Source of the DNA: Candidatus Zhuqueibacterota bacterium
Lineage (GTDB): Bacteria > Zhuqueibacterota > Zhuqueibacteria > Zhuqueibacterales > Zhuqueibacteraceae
Direction of reading: 5' to 3'
DNA length: 6,567 bases
Assembly (NCBI GenBank): GCA_013361015.1
Contig: JABWAN010000331.1
Location: 1 to 6,567 of the forward strand
Shown: positions 1-5,459 of the stretch, one piece after another
How positions within the stretch are numbered: the stretch's first letter is position 1
Layout of the letters: every line of letters begins with the position of its first letter
Translations under genes and position numbers: made by a program
Notes under the pieces: model-generated
What the model was told of the DNA's origin: nothing
The model's input: the letters and a program-made list of their open reading frames with translations, nothing else
The model's database searches: none

Positions 1-977
1 GCTTCCTCAAAACCGCGGACCGCTTTCACGGCGTGTGGCCGCATTTTTTAGATGGCCGCACCGGCAAGGCGATTGCGTATTTCGGCAAGTACGATGACGG
101 CGGCGATCTTGTCGAAACCGCGTTTCTCGTACAAGGCCTGCGCGTCGCGCGACAATATTTCTCGCGCAACACAAAAGACGAACGCGAGTTGCGCGACACG
201 ATCACCGATCTGTGGCAGAGTGTTGAGTGGGATTGGTATCGCAAAGAGCCGGTGAGCGATTTTCTCTATTGGCATTGGTCGCCCAATCATGCGTGGCACA
301 TTAGCCACCCGCTCGTGGGTTGGAATGAAACCATGATCGTTTATCTGCTCGCCATTGCTTCGCCCACGCACGGCGTGCCCGCGAGTTTGTATCACACCGG
401 TTGGGCGGGACAATCCGAACTCGCGGTGCGTTATCGCCAAGGCTGGGGCCGCACTACGCACGGCGATCATTACACGAACGGCAACACGTATTTCGGTATC
501 AAGCTCGACGTGGGCGTGGGCACGGGCGGCGATCTTTTTTTCACGCACTTTTCGTTCATGGGCTTCGATCCGCGCGCGAAGAAAGATCGCTACACGAATT
601 ACTTCAACAACAATCGCAACCTCGCGCGCATCAATCGCGCGTATTGCATCGCGAATCCCAACAAACGTCTCGGCTTCGGCGAGAATTGTTGGGGGCTTTC
701 CGCGGGCGTCAACTCCGGTGGCGGCAAACCGAATCCGCGCGAAGAGAATGGCACGATCAATTGCATGGCGAGTCTCGCTTCGTTTCCCTATACTCCGCAA
801 GAGTCCATGGCCGCGCTCAAACATTTTTATCACGAACACGGCAACAAGCTCTGGGGCATCTATGGTTTCCGCGACGGCTTCAATCTCACCGAGAATTGGT
901 TCGAAGACGTGAACATGGCCTTGAACCAAGCGCCCATCGTGGTGATGATTGAAAATTATCGCAGCGGTTTGATTTAG
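1..977 (+). CDS. GH144 / glycoamylase-like (PF10091) glucanase, 5' end outside window, C-terminus cut by in-frame TAG
   Basis: The reading frame is already open at the left edge (first whole codon at base 3), so the start lies upstream; the GTG at 33 is an internal Val in FHGVWPHFLDG, not a start. The order of motifs is that of PF10091/GH144: ADRFHGVWPHFLDG, then DDGGDLVETAFLVQGL (acidic codons at 93, 96, 105, 114), WHWSPNHAWH, GWNE (Glu codon at 327), SPTHGVP, GGDLFFTHFSFMGFDPR, NPNKRLGFGENCWGLSAG, SFPYTPQESM, LWGIYGFRDGF, and finally PIVVMIENYRSGL. Characterised GH144 enzymes are (alpha/alpha)6-barrel endo-beta-1,2-glucanases; Asp and Glu of the D-L-V-E motif and the Glu of GWNE probably match the acidic residues studied there (from memory). 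Members are usually secreted, but any signal peptide would be outside the window. The frame ends at TAG 975-977 in place of a conserved Trp, so the last helix is lost unless the stop is read through or is an error. Many relatives are annotated 'glucoamylase', which is probably misleading. The family call is firm; substrate and activity are less so. Confidence 0.9.
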   Translation, partial: FLKTADRFHGVWPHFLDGRTGKAIAYFGKYDDGGDLVETAFLVQGLRVARQYFSRNTKDERELRDTITDLWQSVEWDWYRKEPVSDFLYWHWSPNHAWHISHPLVGWNETMIVYLLAIASPTHGVPASLYHTGWAGQSELAVRYRQGWGRTTHGDHYTNGNTYFGIKLDVGVGTGGDLFFTHFSFMGFDPRAKKDRYTNYFNNNRNLARINRAYCIANPNKRLGFGENCWGLSAGVNSGGGKPNPREENGTINCMASLASFPYTPQESMAALKHFYHEHGNKLWGIYGFRDGFNLTENWFEDVNMALNQAPIVVMIENYRSGLI

Positions 978-1052
978 AAAATGTTTATGGCGAATGAGGA
1001 GATTGGGGAGATGTTGGAGAAGGTGGGGTTTGAGGAGGACATGACTCCATAA
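978..1052 (+). pseudogene. Detached in-frame C-terminal tail of the GH144 gene
   Basis: After the TAG at 975-977 the same frame stays open for 24 codons and ends at TAA 1050-1052. Translated across the stop it reads GLI-(stop)-KMFMANEEIGEMLEKVGF followed by EEDMTP. Family members typically finish with a GLLWK-[LM]-FM block and an amphipathic helix ending in LGF or IGF, so this is the expected end of the upstream protein, with TAG where TGG (Trp) should be. An ATG at 981 could in principle start a 23-residue peptide, but no ribosome binding site precedes it and the match to the family tail is the simpler reading. The recall of the family tail is from knowledge, not an alignment made here. Confidence 0.72.
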
Positions 1053-1059
1053 ATAATGA

Positions 1060-1089
1060 TTCATAAAACTGGTGTCAAACATTTATCAT
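1060..1089 (+). promoter_or_regulatory. Weak candidate sigma-70-like promoter for the RES gene
   Basis: The 50-base gap between the GH144 tail and the RES gene is A+T-rich. TTCATA (1060-1065) and TATCAT (1084-1089) sit 18 bases apart and match the -35 and -10 consensus at 4/6 and 5/6. This would leave a leader of under ten bases before the ATG at 1103. In A+T-rich DNA such a match can easily be chance, so this is only a candidate. Confidence 0.2.
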
Positions 1090-1102
1090 TTGTAGGTGCA
1101 GG

Positions 1103-2260
1103 ATGCGAATACAACAGGAAGTAGTATGTATGCGATGTTTCCGTGATAAACGGTTGCGTGAATTCATCAAAGAAAATGGCAGAAAATCTAAATGTTCATG
1201 GTGCAAAGCACGTGGCATTTATGTCATCCCAATTTGGGAGCTAGGGTCGATTTTTCGTGAAGCTGCAAAAATCTATGAACCTATTGAAGGGCCACAAGCA
1301 TGGGAACTAGGGGATTTTATCTCGTCACTTTTTCAGGAAGATTGGCAAGTATTTAGCGAAAAGGTGGAGACTGCTTCTGACGGTTTGATGCAGAAGTTGA
1401 CATTTGCAATTCTTACCGCAGATTTACATCCCAAAGATGATGTTGATGAACCGAACTATGGAGGATTCTTTTGTAGGCGAATTGAAGGGATTGGAACTCG
1501 GTGGCACGAAAGAATTGAGAAATTGCTAATTGGTACGTTACAGTGGCAATCACAAAACCATGCGAGCGGCGAGTATTTATCATTTTCTGATGAGCAGTTA
1601 AGATTTGCCATTGATGAACTCTCAAGCGCATTTGCCGAATGCAAGATTTTTTCTCGTGCTCGTATTCACAAAGAGCGTGCGAAAAAAGAACGCTTTCAAT
1701 TGGCCGATCTTGCTGCACCTTCTCCAGAATTCGCAACCCCGGGTAGAGCAAATAGAAAAGGCGAACCCGTGCTTTATTTAGCCAGCGACGATTCCACCGC
1801 GCTAGCCGAGGTAAGAGCATGGAAAGGTATGGCGGTTGCAGTTGCAAAGGTCCGCCTCAATCGCTCAATAAAAGTTATCGATCTGAGGCGTTTTGAACAT
1901 CCTCAAAGTCCGTTTTTCGATGAGGATCTGCCTTGGCGACTTGAATTGGCTGATCTTTTCTCTTGCTTTAGTGAAGAGTTGTCTCGCCCAGTTTTACCCA
2001 GTGAGGAAGAGATTTTGTATCAGTCGAGCCAACACTTATGCGACTTAGTTCGACGAGCCGGATATGATGGCGTTTTGTACCCAAGTGCTATGGGACATGG
2101 ATTTAACGTTGTTGTATTCGACCCTGAGATCGCCACTATTCTAGAAACCAAATATCATCGTATCGTTGAGGTTCGTCACCGCGACGAAAAATTAAATGAT
2201 GGCGAAGCAATTTACGATGAAATGCCATACGATTATGTACTCTCAGAACGAAAGAAGTAA
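1103..2260 (+). CDS. RES-domain protein (NAD+-degrading toxin superfamily) with N-terminal zinc-ribbon-like and helical region
   Basis: The protein has 385 residues. The N-terminus carries four cysteines in pattern C9-x2-C12-x18-C31-x2-C34, a zinc-ribbon-like arrangement. A mostly helical stretch (about 45-175) follows, which resembles the HEPN/RES N-terminal domains reported on longer RES proteins. The RES domain covers about 180-345: FSRAR with Arg185/Arg187, then GEPVLYLASDDSTALAEVR with Tyr225 and Glu236, VIDL at 258-261, and AGYDGVLYPSAMGHG with Ser328. These give the R, E and S that name the family. Characterised RES toxins (Xre-RES and MbcTA systems) degrade or phosphorolyse NAD+; whether this one does is inferred. 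The start at 1103 keeps C9 of the first CxxC; the next in-frame ATG (1130) has a better AGGAAG at 1116-1121 but would lose C9. Ala is mostly GCA/GCT and Arg often AGA/CGA/CGT, unlike the GCG/CGC-rich neighbours, suggesting separate acquisition. No Xre-like antitoxin gene is adjacent. Residues after about 350 are acidic and unassigned. Confidence 0.85.
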   Translation: MRIQQEVVCMRCFRDKRLREFIKENGRKSKCSWCKARGIYVIPIWELGSIFREAAKIYEPIEGPQAWELGDFISSLFQEDWQVFSEKVETASDGLMQKLTFAILTADLHPKDDVDEPNYGGFFCRRIEGIGTRWHERIEKLLIGTLQWQSQNHASGEYLSFSDEQLRFAIDELSSAFAECKIFSRARIHKERAKKERFQLADLAAPSPEFATPGRANRKGEPVLYLASDDSTALAEVRAWKGMAVAVAKVRLNRSIKVIDLRRFEHPQSPFFDEDLPWRLELADLFSCFSEELSRPVLPSEEEILYQSSQHLCDLVRRAGYDGVLYPSAMGHGFNVVVFDPEIATILETKYHRIVEVRHRDEKLNDGEAIYDEMPYDYVLSERKK

Positions 2261-2312
2261 AGCAGTTAAGGATTTTGCCTCAATCATTTCATTCATAGTT
2301 TTGAGGAAACAT

Positions 2313-2322
2313 GAATCGATTC
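2313..2322. promoter_or_regulatory. Perfect 10-bp palindrome upstream of the GH94 gene
   Basis: GAATCGATTC lies in the 91-base gap between the RES and GH94 genes, 29 bases before the TTG start. A second inverted pair, ATTCAT (2291-2296) and ATGAAT (2311-2316), overlaps its left side. Just beside it is a loose promoter match, TTGAGG (2301-2306), 17 bases, TAATTT (2324-2329). Together these could form an operator-promoter region that lets GH94 be transcribed separately from the upstream genes, but a single 10-bp palindrome is weak evidence. Confidence 0.2.
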
Positions 2323-2337
2323 TTAATTTGACTTTGT

Positions 2338-2346
2338 GAGGAAGGA
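2338..2346 (+). promoter_or_regulatory. Ribosome binding site deciding a TTG start (GH94)
   Basis: GAGGAAGGA is a strong Shine-Dalgarno match, five bases before TTG at 2352-2354. The next in-frame Met is residue 40, which would remove the conserved KYGYFS and PRPWINVISNGDYG blocks of the GH94 N-terminus, so TTG is the likely start. Confidence 0.7.
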
Positions 2347-2351
2347 TCCCC

Positions 2352-4730
2352 TTGAAGAGCTTCAAAACGAAGTACGGCTATTTTTCCAAAGACGGCAAAG
2401 AGTATATCATCACCACGCCGCAAACCCCGCGGCCGTGGATCAATGTGATCAGCAACGGCGATTACGGCATGACGGTTTCGCAAACCGGCAGCGGCTATAG
2501 TTGGCGCACGCACGCGCAGCTCAATCGCATCACGCGGTGGGAGCAAGACCTCATTAAAGATGAATGGGGCAAATATCTCTATCTCCGCGATGAAAAAGGC
2601 AACGTGTGGTCTGCCGGTTGGAAGCCCGTGTGTCACGAGCCGGAGCATTATGAATGCCGTCACGGCATCGGTTACAGCGCCATCTCTTCCTCCAACTTCG
2701 GAGTGGACTCGACGCTGCTTTTGTTTGTGCCGAATGACGAGCCGTTGGAAATTTGGAAGCTCACGCTGCGCAATCGCAGCCGCAAGCCGAAGAAGCTGAA
2801 TCTCTTTTCATTCTTCGAATGGGGCCTCGGCCAAGCGCCGGATTGGCATCGCGAATTTCACAAGTCATTCATTGAAACTAGCTATGACGCGAACTTGCAT
2901 GCGCTCTTCGCCACGAAACGTTTGTGGGAAGTGCCAACCGATCGCGGCCATTGGAATACAGAATGGGGCTACGTCGCTTTTCATTCCGTAAACGTAAAGC
3001 CGAGTGCCTTTGATGCCGATAAAGAAAGCTTCCTCGGCATGTACGGCAATCAGCGCGCGCCACAGGCTGTGCGCGAAGGCAAACTGCAAAAGCGTGTGGG
3101 CAATTGGCTCGATGCGATTGCGAGCTTGCAGGTGAATGTTGCGCTCAAGCCGGGCGAGGAGAAAACGATCGTGTTCACACTCGGCGCGACGCAAGCGCAC
3201 GAGGAAGCGGCGAGCTTGATTCAAAAGTATCGTGTTATTGAGGAAGTCGATACGGCTCTCGCGAATGTGAAGCAATGTTGGGAGAATTTGCTTGGCACGG
3301 TCGAGATCGACACGCCGGACGAGGCGATGAACGTGATGCTCAATACGTGGCTGAAGTATCAAGCGATTTCGGGGAGATTGTGGGGCCGCACGGCGTATTA
3401 TCAAACCGGCGGCGCATTCGGCTTTCGCGATCAATTGCAAGACAGCCAAATCTTTCTGCCCATCGACGCGGCGCAAACGAAGAAGCAAATTCTGTTGCAC
3501 GCACGGCATCAGTTCAAAGACGGAACGGTGTATCATTGGTGGCATCCGATTTCCGAGCTCGGTTTGCACACGACCATCAGCGACAACCTGCTTTGGCTGC
3601 CGTTCGTGCTCACGAACTATTTGCACGAGACGAACGACCTCGCGCTGTTGGAAAATCGCGAGCCGTTTGTGGATGAAAAAGAACCGGCTTCGCTTTATGA
3701 TCATTGCTGCCGTGCGTTGGATAAAGCTCTCGCACGTTTCAGCGCGCGCGGTTTACCGCTCATCGGCGCGTGCGACTGGAACGACGGCTTGAGCGCAGTC
3801 GGCCTTGAGATGAAAGGCGAGTCGGTTTGGCTTGGGCATTTTCTTCATCACATCCTAAACAACTTTGCGGTGATCGCAGAGAAGAGTAACGATCACACAC
3901 GCGCGCAAAACTATCGCGAGCGCGCGCGGCAATTGAAAGAGAAGATCAATGCACTCGCGTGGGACGGCGAGTGGTATTATCGCGCCACAAAAGACAACGG
4001 CGAGAAGATCGGCAGCAAAGAAAATGTCGAAGGCCAAATTTATCTCAATGCGCAAACCTGGGCCGTGATTTCCGGCGTGGCCGAGGGCGCGCGCGCCGAG
4101 CAAGTGATGAATGAAGTCGAAAATCGCCTCGAACACAAAGCCGGGCCGCTGCTGCTCTATCCTGGCTACAAAACGCCGGACAAATATATCGGCTATCTTT
4201 CGCGTTATGCCACGGGCATGCGCGAGAACGGCGGCGTGTATACGCATGCGGCCACATGGGCCGTGATTGCCGAAGCGCTGCTCGGTCGCGGTGAAGCTGC
4301 GTTTCGCATGTTTTCGAAGATCAATCCCGTGCATCGCGGCAAGAAACCGGACGAGTATGTGGCGGAGCCATACGTCACGCCCGGCAACATCGACGGGCCC
4401 GGCTCGCGCTTTTATGGCCGTGGCGGATGGACGTGGTATTCGGGGTCTGCGTCGTGGCTCTTCAAAGTCGGTCTCGAATGGATACTCGGCATTCGCGCAA
4501 CGTTTGAGGGCTTGCTCGTTGATCCGTGCATTCCTGCCGCGTGGAAAGGCTTTACAGTGCGGCGCACGTTTCGCGGCGCGACCTATGACATCGAAGTGAA
4601 AAACCCAGCGCACGTGAACGGCGGAGTGAAGGAAGTGTGGATTGACGGCGTGCAATACAGTGGCAAGTGCTTGCCGGTTTTTGCGGAAGGCGAGACCCAT
4701 CGCGTGGTGGTGGTGCTTGGGAAAGGGTAA
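2352..4730 (+). CDS. GH94 inverting disaccharide/oligosaccharide phosphorylase
   Basis: The complete 792-residue protein has the length of cellobiose, chitobiose or cellobionate phosphorylases. The N-terminal beta-sandwich (about 5-280) includes KYGYFSKDGKEYIIT, PRPWINVISNGDYG and YLYLRDEKGNVW. A helical linker follows, then an (alpha/alpha)6 barrel with GGAFGFRDQLQD (Arg359, Asp360, the -1 subsite pair), CDWNDG with Asp478 as expected general acid, ENGGVYTHAATWA with His632, GRGGWTWYSGSASW (Ser697-Gly698 at the phosphate site), and the C-terminal signature VDPCIP...WKGF...FRGATY. Family enzymes split a beta-glucoside with phosphate, inverting the anomer to alpha-sugar-1-phosphate. There is no signal peptide or membrane segment, so it should be cytosolic. 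The C-terminal part resembles both chitobiose phosphorylase and the GH94 end of cyclic beta-1,2-glucan synthases (NdvB/Cgs). Known 1,2-beta-oligoglucan phosphorylases are longer, as I recall (around 1,100 residues), so the nearby GH144 makes a beta-1,2-gluco-oligosaccharide substrate possible but not shown. Its codon use matches the GH144 and esterase genes. Confidence 0.93.
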   Translation: MKSFKTKYGYFSKDGKEYIITTPQTPRPWINVISNGDYGMTVSQTGSGYSWRTHAQLNRITRWEQDLIKDEWGKYLYLRDEKGNVWSAGWKPVCHEPEHYECRHGIGYSAISSSNFGVDSTLLLFVPNDEPLEIWKLTLRNRSRKPKKLNLFSFFEWGLGQAPDWHREFHKSFIETSYDANLHALFATKRLWEVPTDRGHWNTEWGYVAFHSVNVKPSAFDADKESFLGMYGNQRAPQAVREGKLQKRVGNWLDAIASLQVNVALKPGEEKTIVFTLGATQAHEEAASLIQKYRVIEEVDTALANVKQCWENLLGTVEIDTPDEAMNVMLNTWLKYQAISGRLWGRTAYYQTGGAFGFRDQLQDSQIFLPIDAAQTKKQILLHARHQFKDGTVYHWWHPISELGLHTTISDNLLWLPFVLTNYLHETNDLALLENREPFVDEKEPASLYDHCCRALDKALARFSARGLPLIGACDWNDGLSAVGLEMKGESVWLGHFLHHILNNFAVIAEKSNDHTRAQNYRERARQLKEKINALAWDGEWYYRATKDNGEKIGSKENVEGQIYLNAQTWAVISGVAEGARAEQVMNEVENRLEHKAGPLLLYPGYKTPDKYIGYLSRYATGMRENGGVYTHAATWAVIAEALLGRGEAAFRMFSKINPVHRGKKPDEYVAEPYVTPGNIDGPGSRFYGRGGWTWYSGSASWLFKVGLEWILGIRATFEGLLVDPCIPAAWKGFTVRRTFRGATYDIEVKNPAHVNGGVKEVWIDGVQYSGKCLPVFAEGETHRVVVVLGKG

Positions 4731-4737
4731 AACCGGC

Positions 4738-4780
4738 GAAAGATTCTCTCCTGCGCGTTGTCATTCGGGCAGGATCTTTC
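4738..4780 (+). terminator. Bulged hairpin after GH94: terminator or REP-like intergenic element
   Basis: GAAAGAT (4738-4744) pairs with ATCTTTC (4774-4780), and CCTGC (4750-4754) pairs with GCAGG (4769-4773). This makes a 12-bp stem with a five-base TCTCT bulge on the 5' side and a 14-base loop. It begins eight bases after the GH94 stop, a usual place for a terminator, but only TT follows the stem, so it lacks a proper U-tract. The bulged stem and a loop-side arm beginning TTGTCATTC also look like the mobile intergenic palindromes seen in many bacterial genomes. Confidence 0.45.
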
Positions 4781-4877
4781 TTAGCGCTCGGTGCAAAATC
4801 TAAAAAGAAGCAGCCATTCAAATGCTAGCGAAGATTTTTACAGAGTGACATTCACGAGAGGATGCGGTTGCAACAAA

Positions 4878-5459
4878 ATGATTCATCAGCAAGAAAAAAT
4901 ATTTTCCACTGGCAATCCCCAAACGCGTAACGAAATTCTTGCTCGCTTGCAGCAATTGCACGGCGAGGCGAATGAGTTTCTCGGCACATTGAGCGACGCG
5001 GAATTTTTCACGCCGCAAGGCGAAAAATGGTCGCCCGCAGAACAAGTGCGCCATCTCACGAAATCTGTGCGGCCGGTGGCGAAAGCATTGCGCTTGCCGC
5101 GACTCGCACTGGCATTGTTGTTTGGTGTTCATCGCGTTGCTTCGCATTCGTTCACTGAAATCGAGGCTTTTTATCAAGGCAGACTTAAAACTGGCGTGAC
5201 CGCAGGCAAGTTTGCGCCTTCATCGCAACCCGCCCCAGATGATCCGCGCGCCCGCCGCGGCGAGATTATGCAACGCTGGCAAGAGACTCATCGCGCGCTG
5301 CAGTATGCCATTGCAACTTGGCCGGAAGCCGCGTTGGATCGTTACCGCTTGCCGCATCCGGTTTTGGGCAAGCTCAGCTTGCGCGAGATGCTATTCTTTA
5401 CGCTGTATCACAACGCGCACCACGTGCGGCAGGTTTATGAGAGGAGAAAGCGTTCGTGA
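4878..5459 (+). CDS. DinB-superfamily protein (DinB_2-like four-helix bundle), putative metal-dependent
   Basis: From ATG 4878 the protein is 193 residues, usual for DinB_2 proteins. Helix-rich segments surround the three histidines expected to hold a metal: His59 in WSPAEQVRHLTKS, and His178/His182 in the C-terminal YHNAHHVRQV (HxxxH). The opening EKIFSTGNPQTRNEILARL and the QGEKWSPAEQVRHL block are typical of the family. Relatives range from thiol-dependent S-transferases to proteins of unknown role, so no reaction can be given. The frame extends upstream to GTG 4791, adding 29 residues rich in Ser, Asn and Cys with no family resemblance; I prefer 4878, though the nearest purine-rich site (GAGAGGA, 4856-4862) is about 15 bases away and not ideal. 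The final bases overlap the next gene's start (GTGA, 5456-5459), implying co-transcription and translational coupling with the esterase. Confidence 0.8.
   Translation: MIHQQEKIFSTGNPQTRNEILARLQQLHGEANEFLGTLSDAEFFTPQGEKWSPAEQVRHLTKSVRPVAKALRLPRLALALLFGVHRVASHSFTEIEAFYQGRLKTGVTAGKFAPSSQPAPDDPRARRGEIMQRWQETHRALQYAIATWPEAALDRYRLPHPVLGKLSLREMLFFTLYHNAHHVRQVYERRKRS
5439..5446 (+). promoter_or_regulatory. Ribosome binding site for the CBM20-esterase inside the DinB gene
   Basis: GAGAGGAG ends nine bases before GTG at 5456-5458 and lies within the last codons of the DinB-like gene. With the GTGA overlap this supports the GTG start and a two-gene transcript. Confidence 0.65.

Noticed and set aside
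981..1052. Independent 23-residue small protein starting at ATG 981
   Set aside because: It is in the GH144 frame, resembles that family's C-terminal tail, and lacks a ribosome binding site.
48..1082. Long minus-strand open frame (344 codons) opposite GH144
   Set aside because: It is a shadow of the GC-rich codon pattern: the plus strand carries many GH144 motifs in order, while the minus translation shows no recognisable domain.
1059..2297. Seven-base direct repeats ATTCATA (1059-1065 and 2291-2297) and ATCATTT (1085-1091 and 2283-2289) flanking the RES gene, considered as insertion target duplications
   Set aside because: Seven-base matches between two A+T-rich gaps of 50-100 bases are expected by chance; no terminal inverted repeats or transposase are present.
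3855..4700. Minus-strand open frame (281 codons) opposite the 3' half of GH94, and another at 2865-3704
   Set aside because: Both lie wholly within the clearly coding GH94 gene and give low-complexity Arg/Ala-rich translations with no domain.
4791..4877. 29-residue N-terminal extension of the DinB-like protein from GTG 4791
   Set aside because: The added residues have no family resemblance, no ribosome binding site precedes 4791, and the hairpin ends only ten bases before it.
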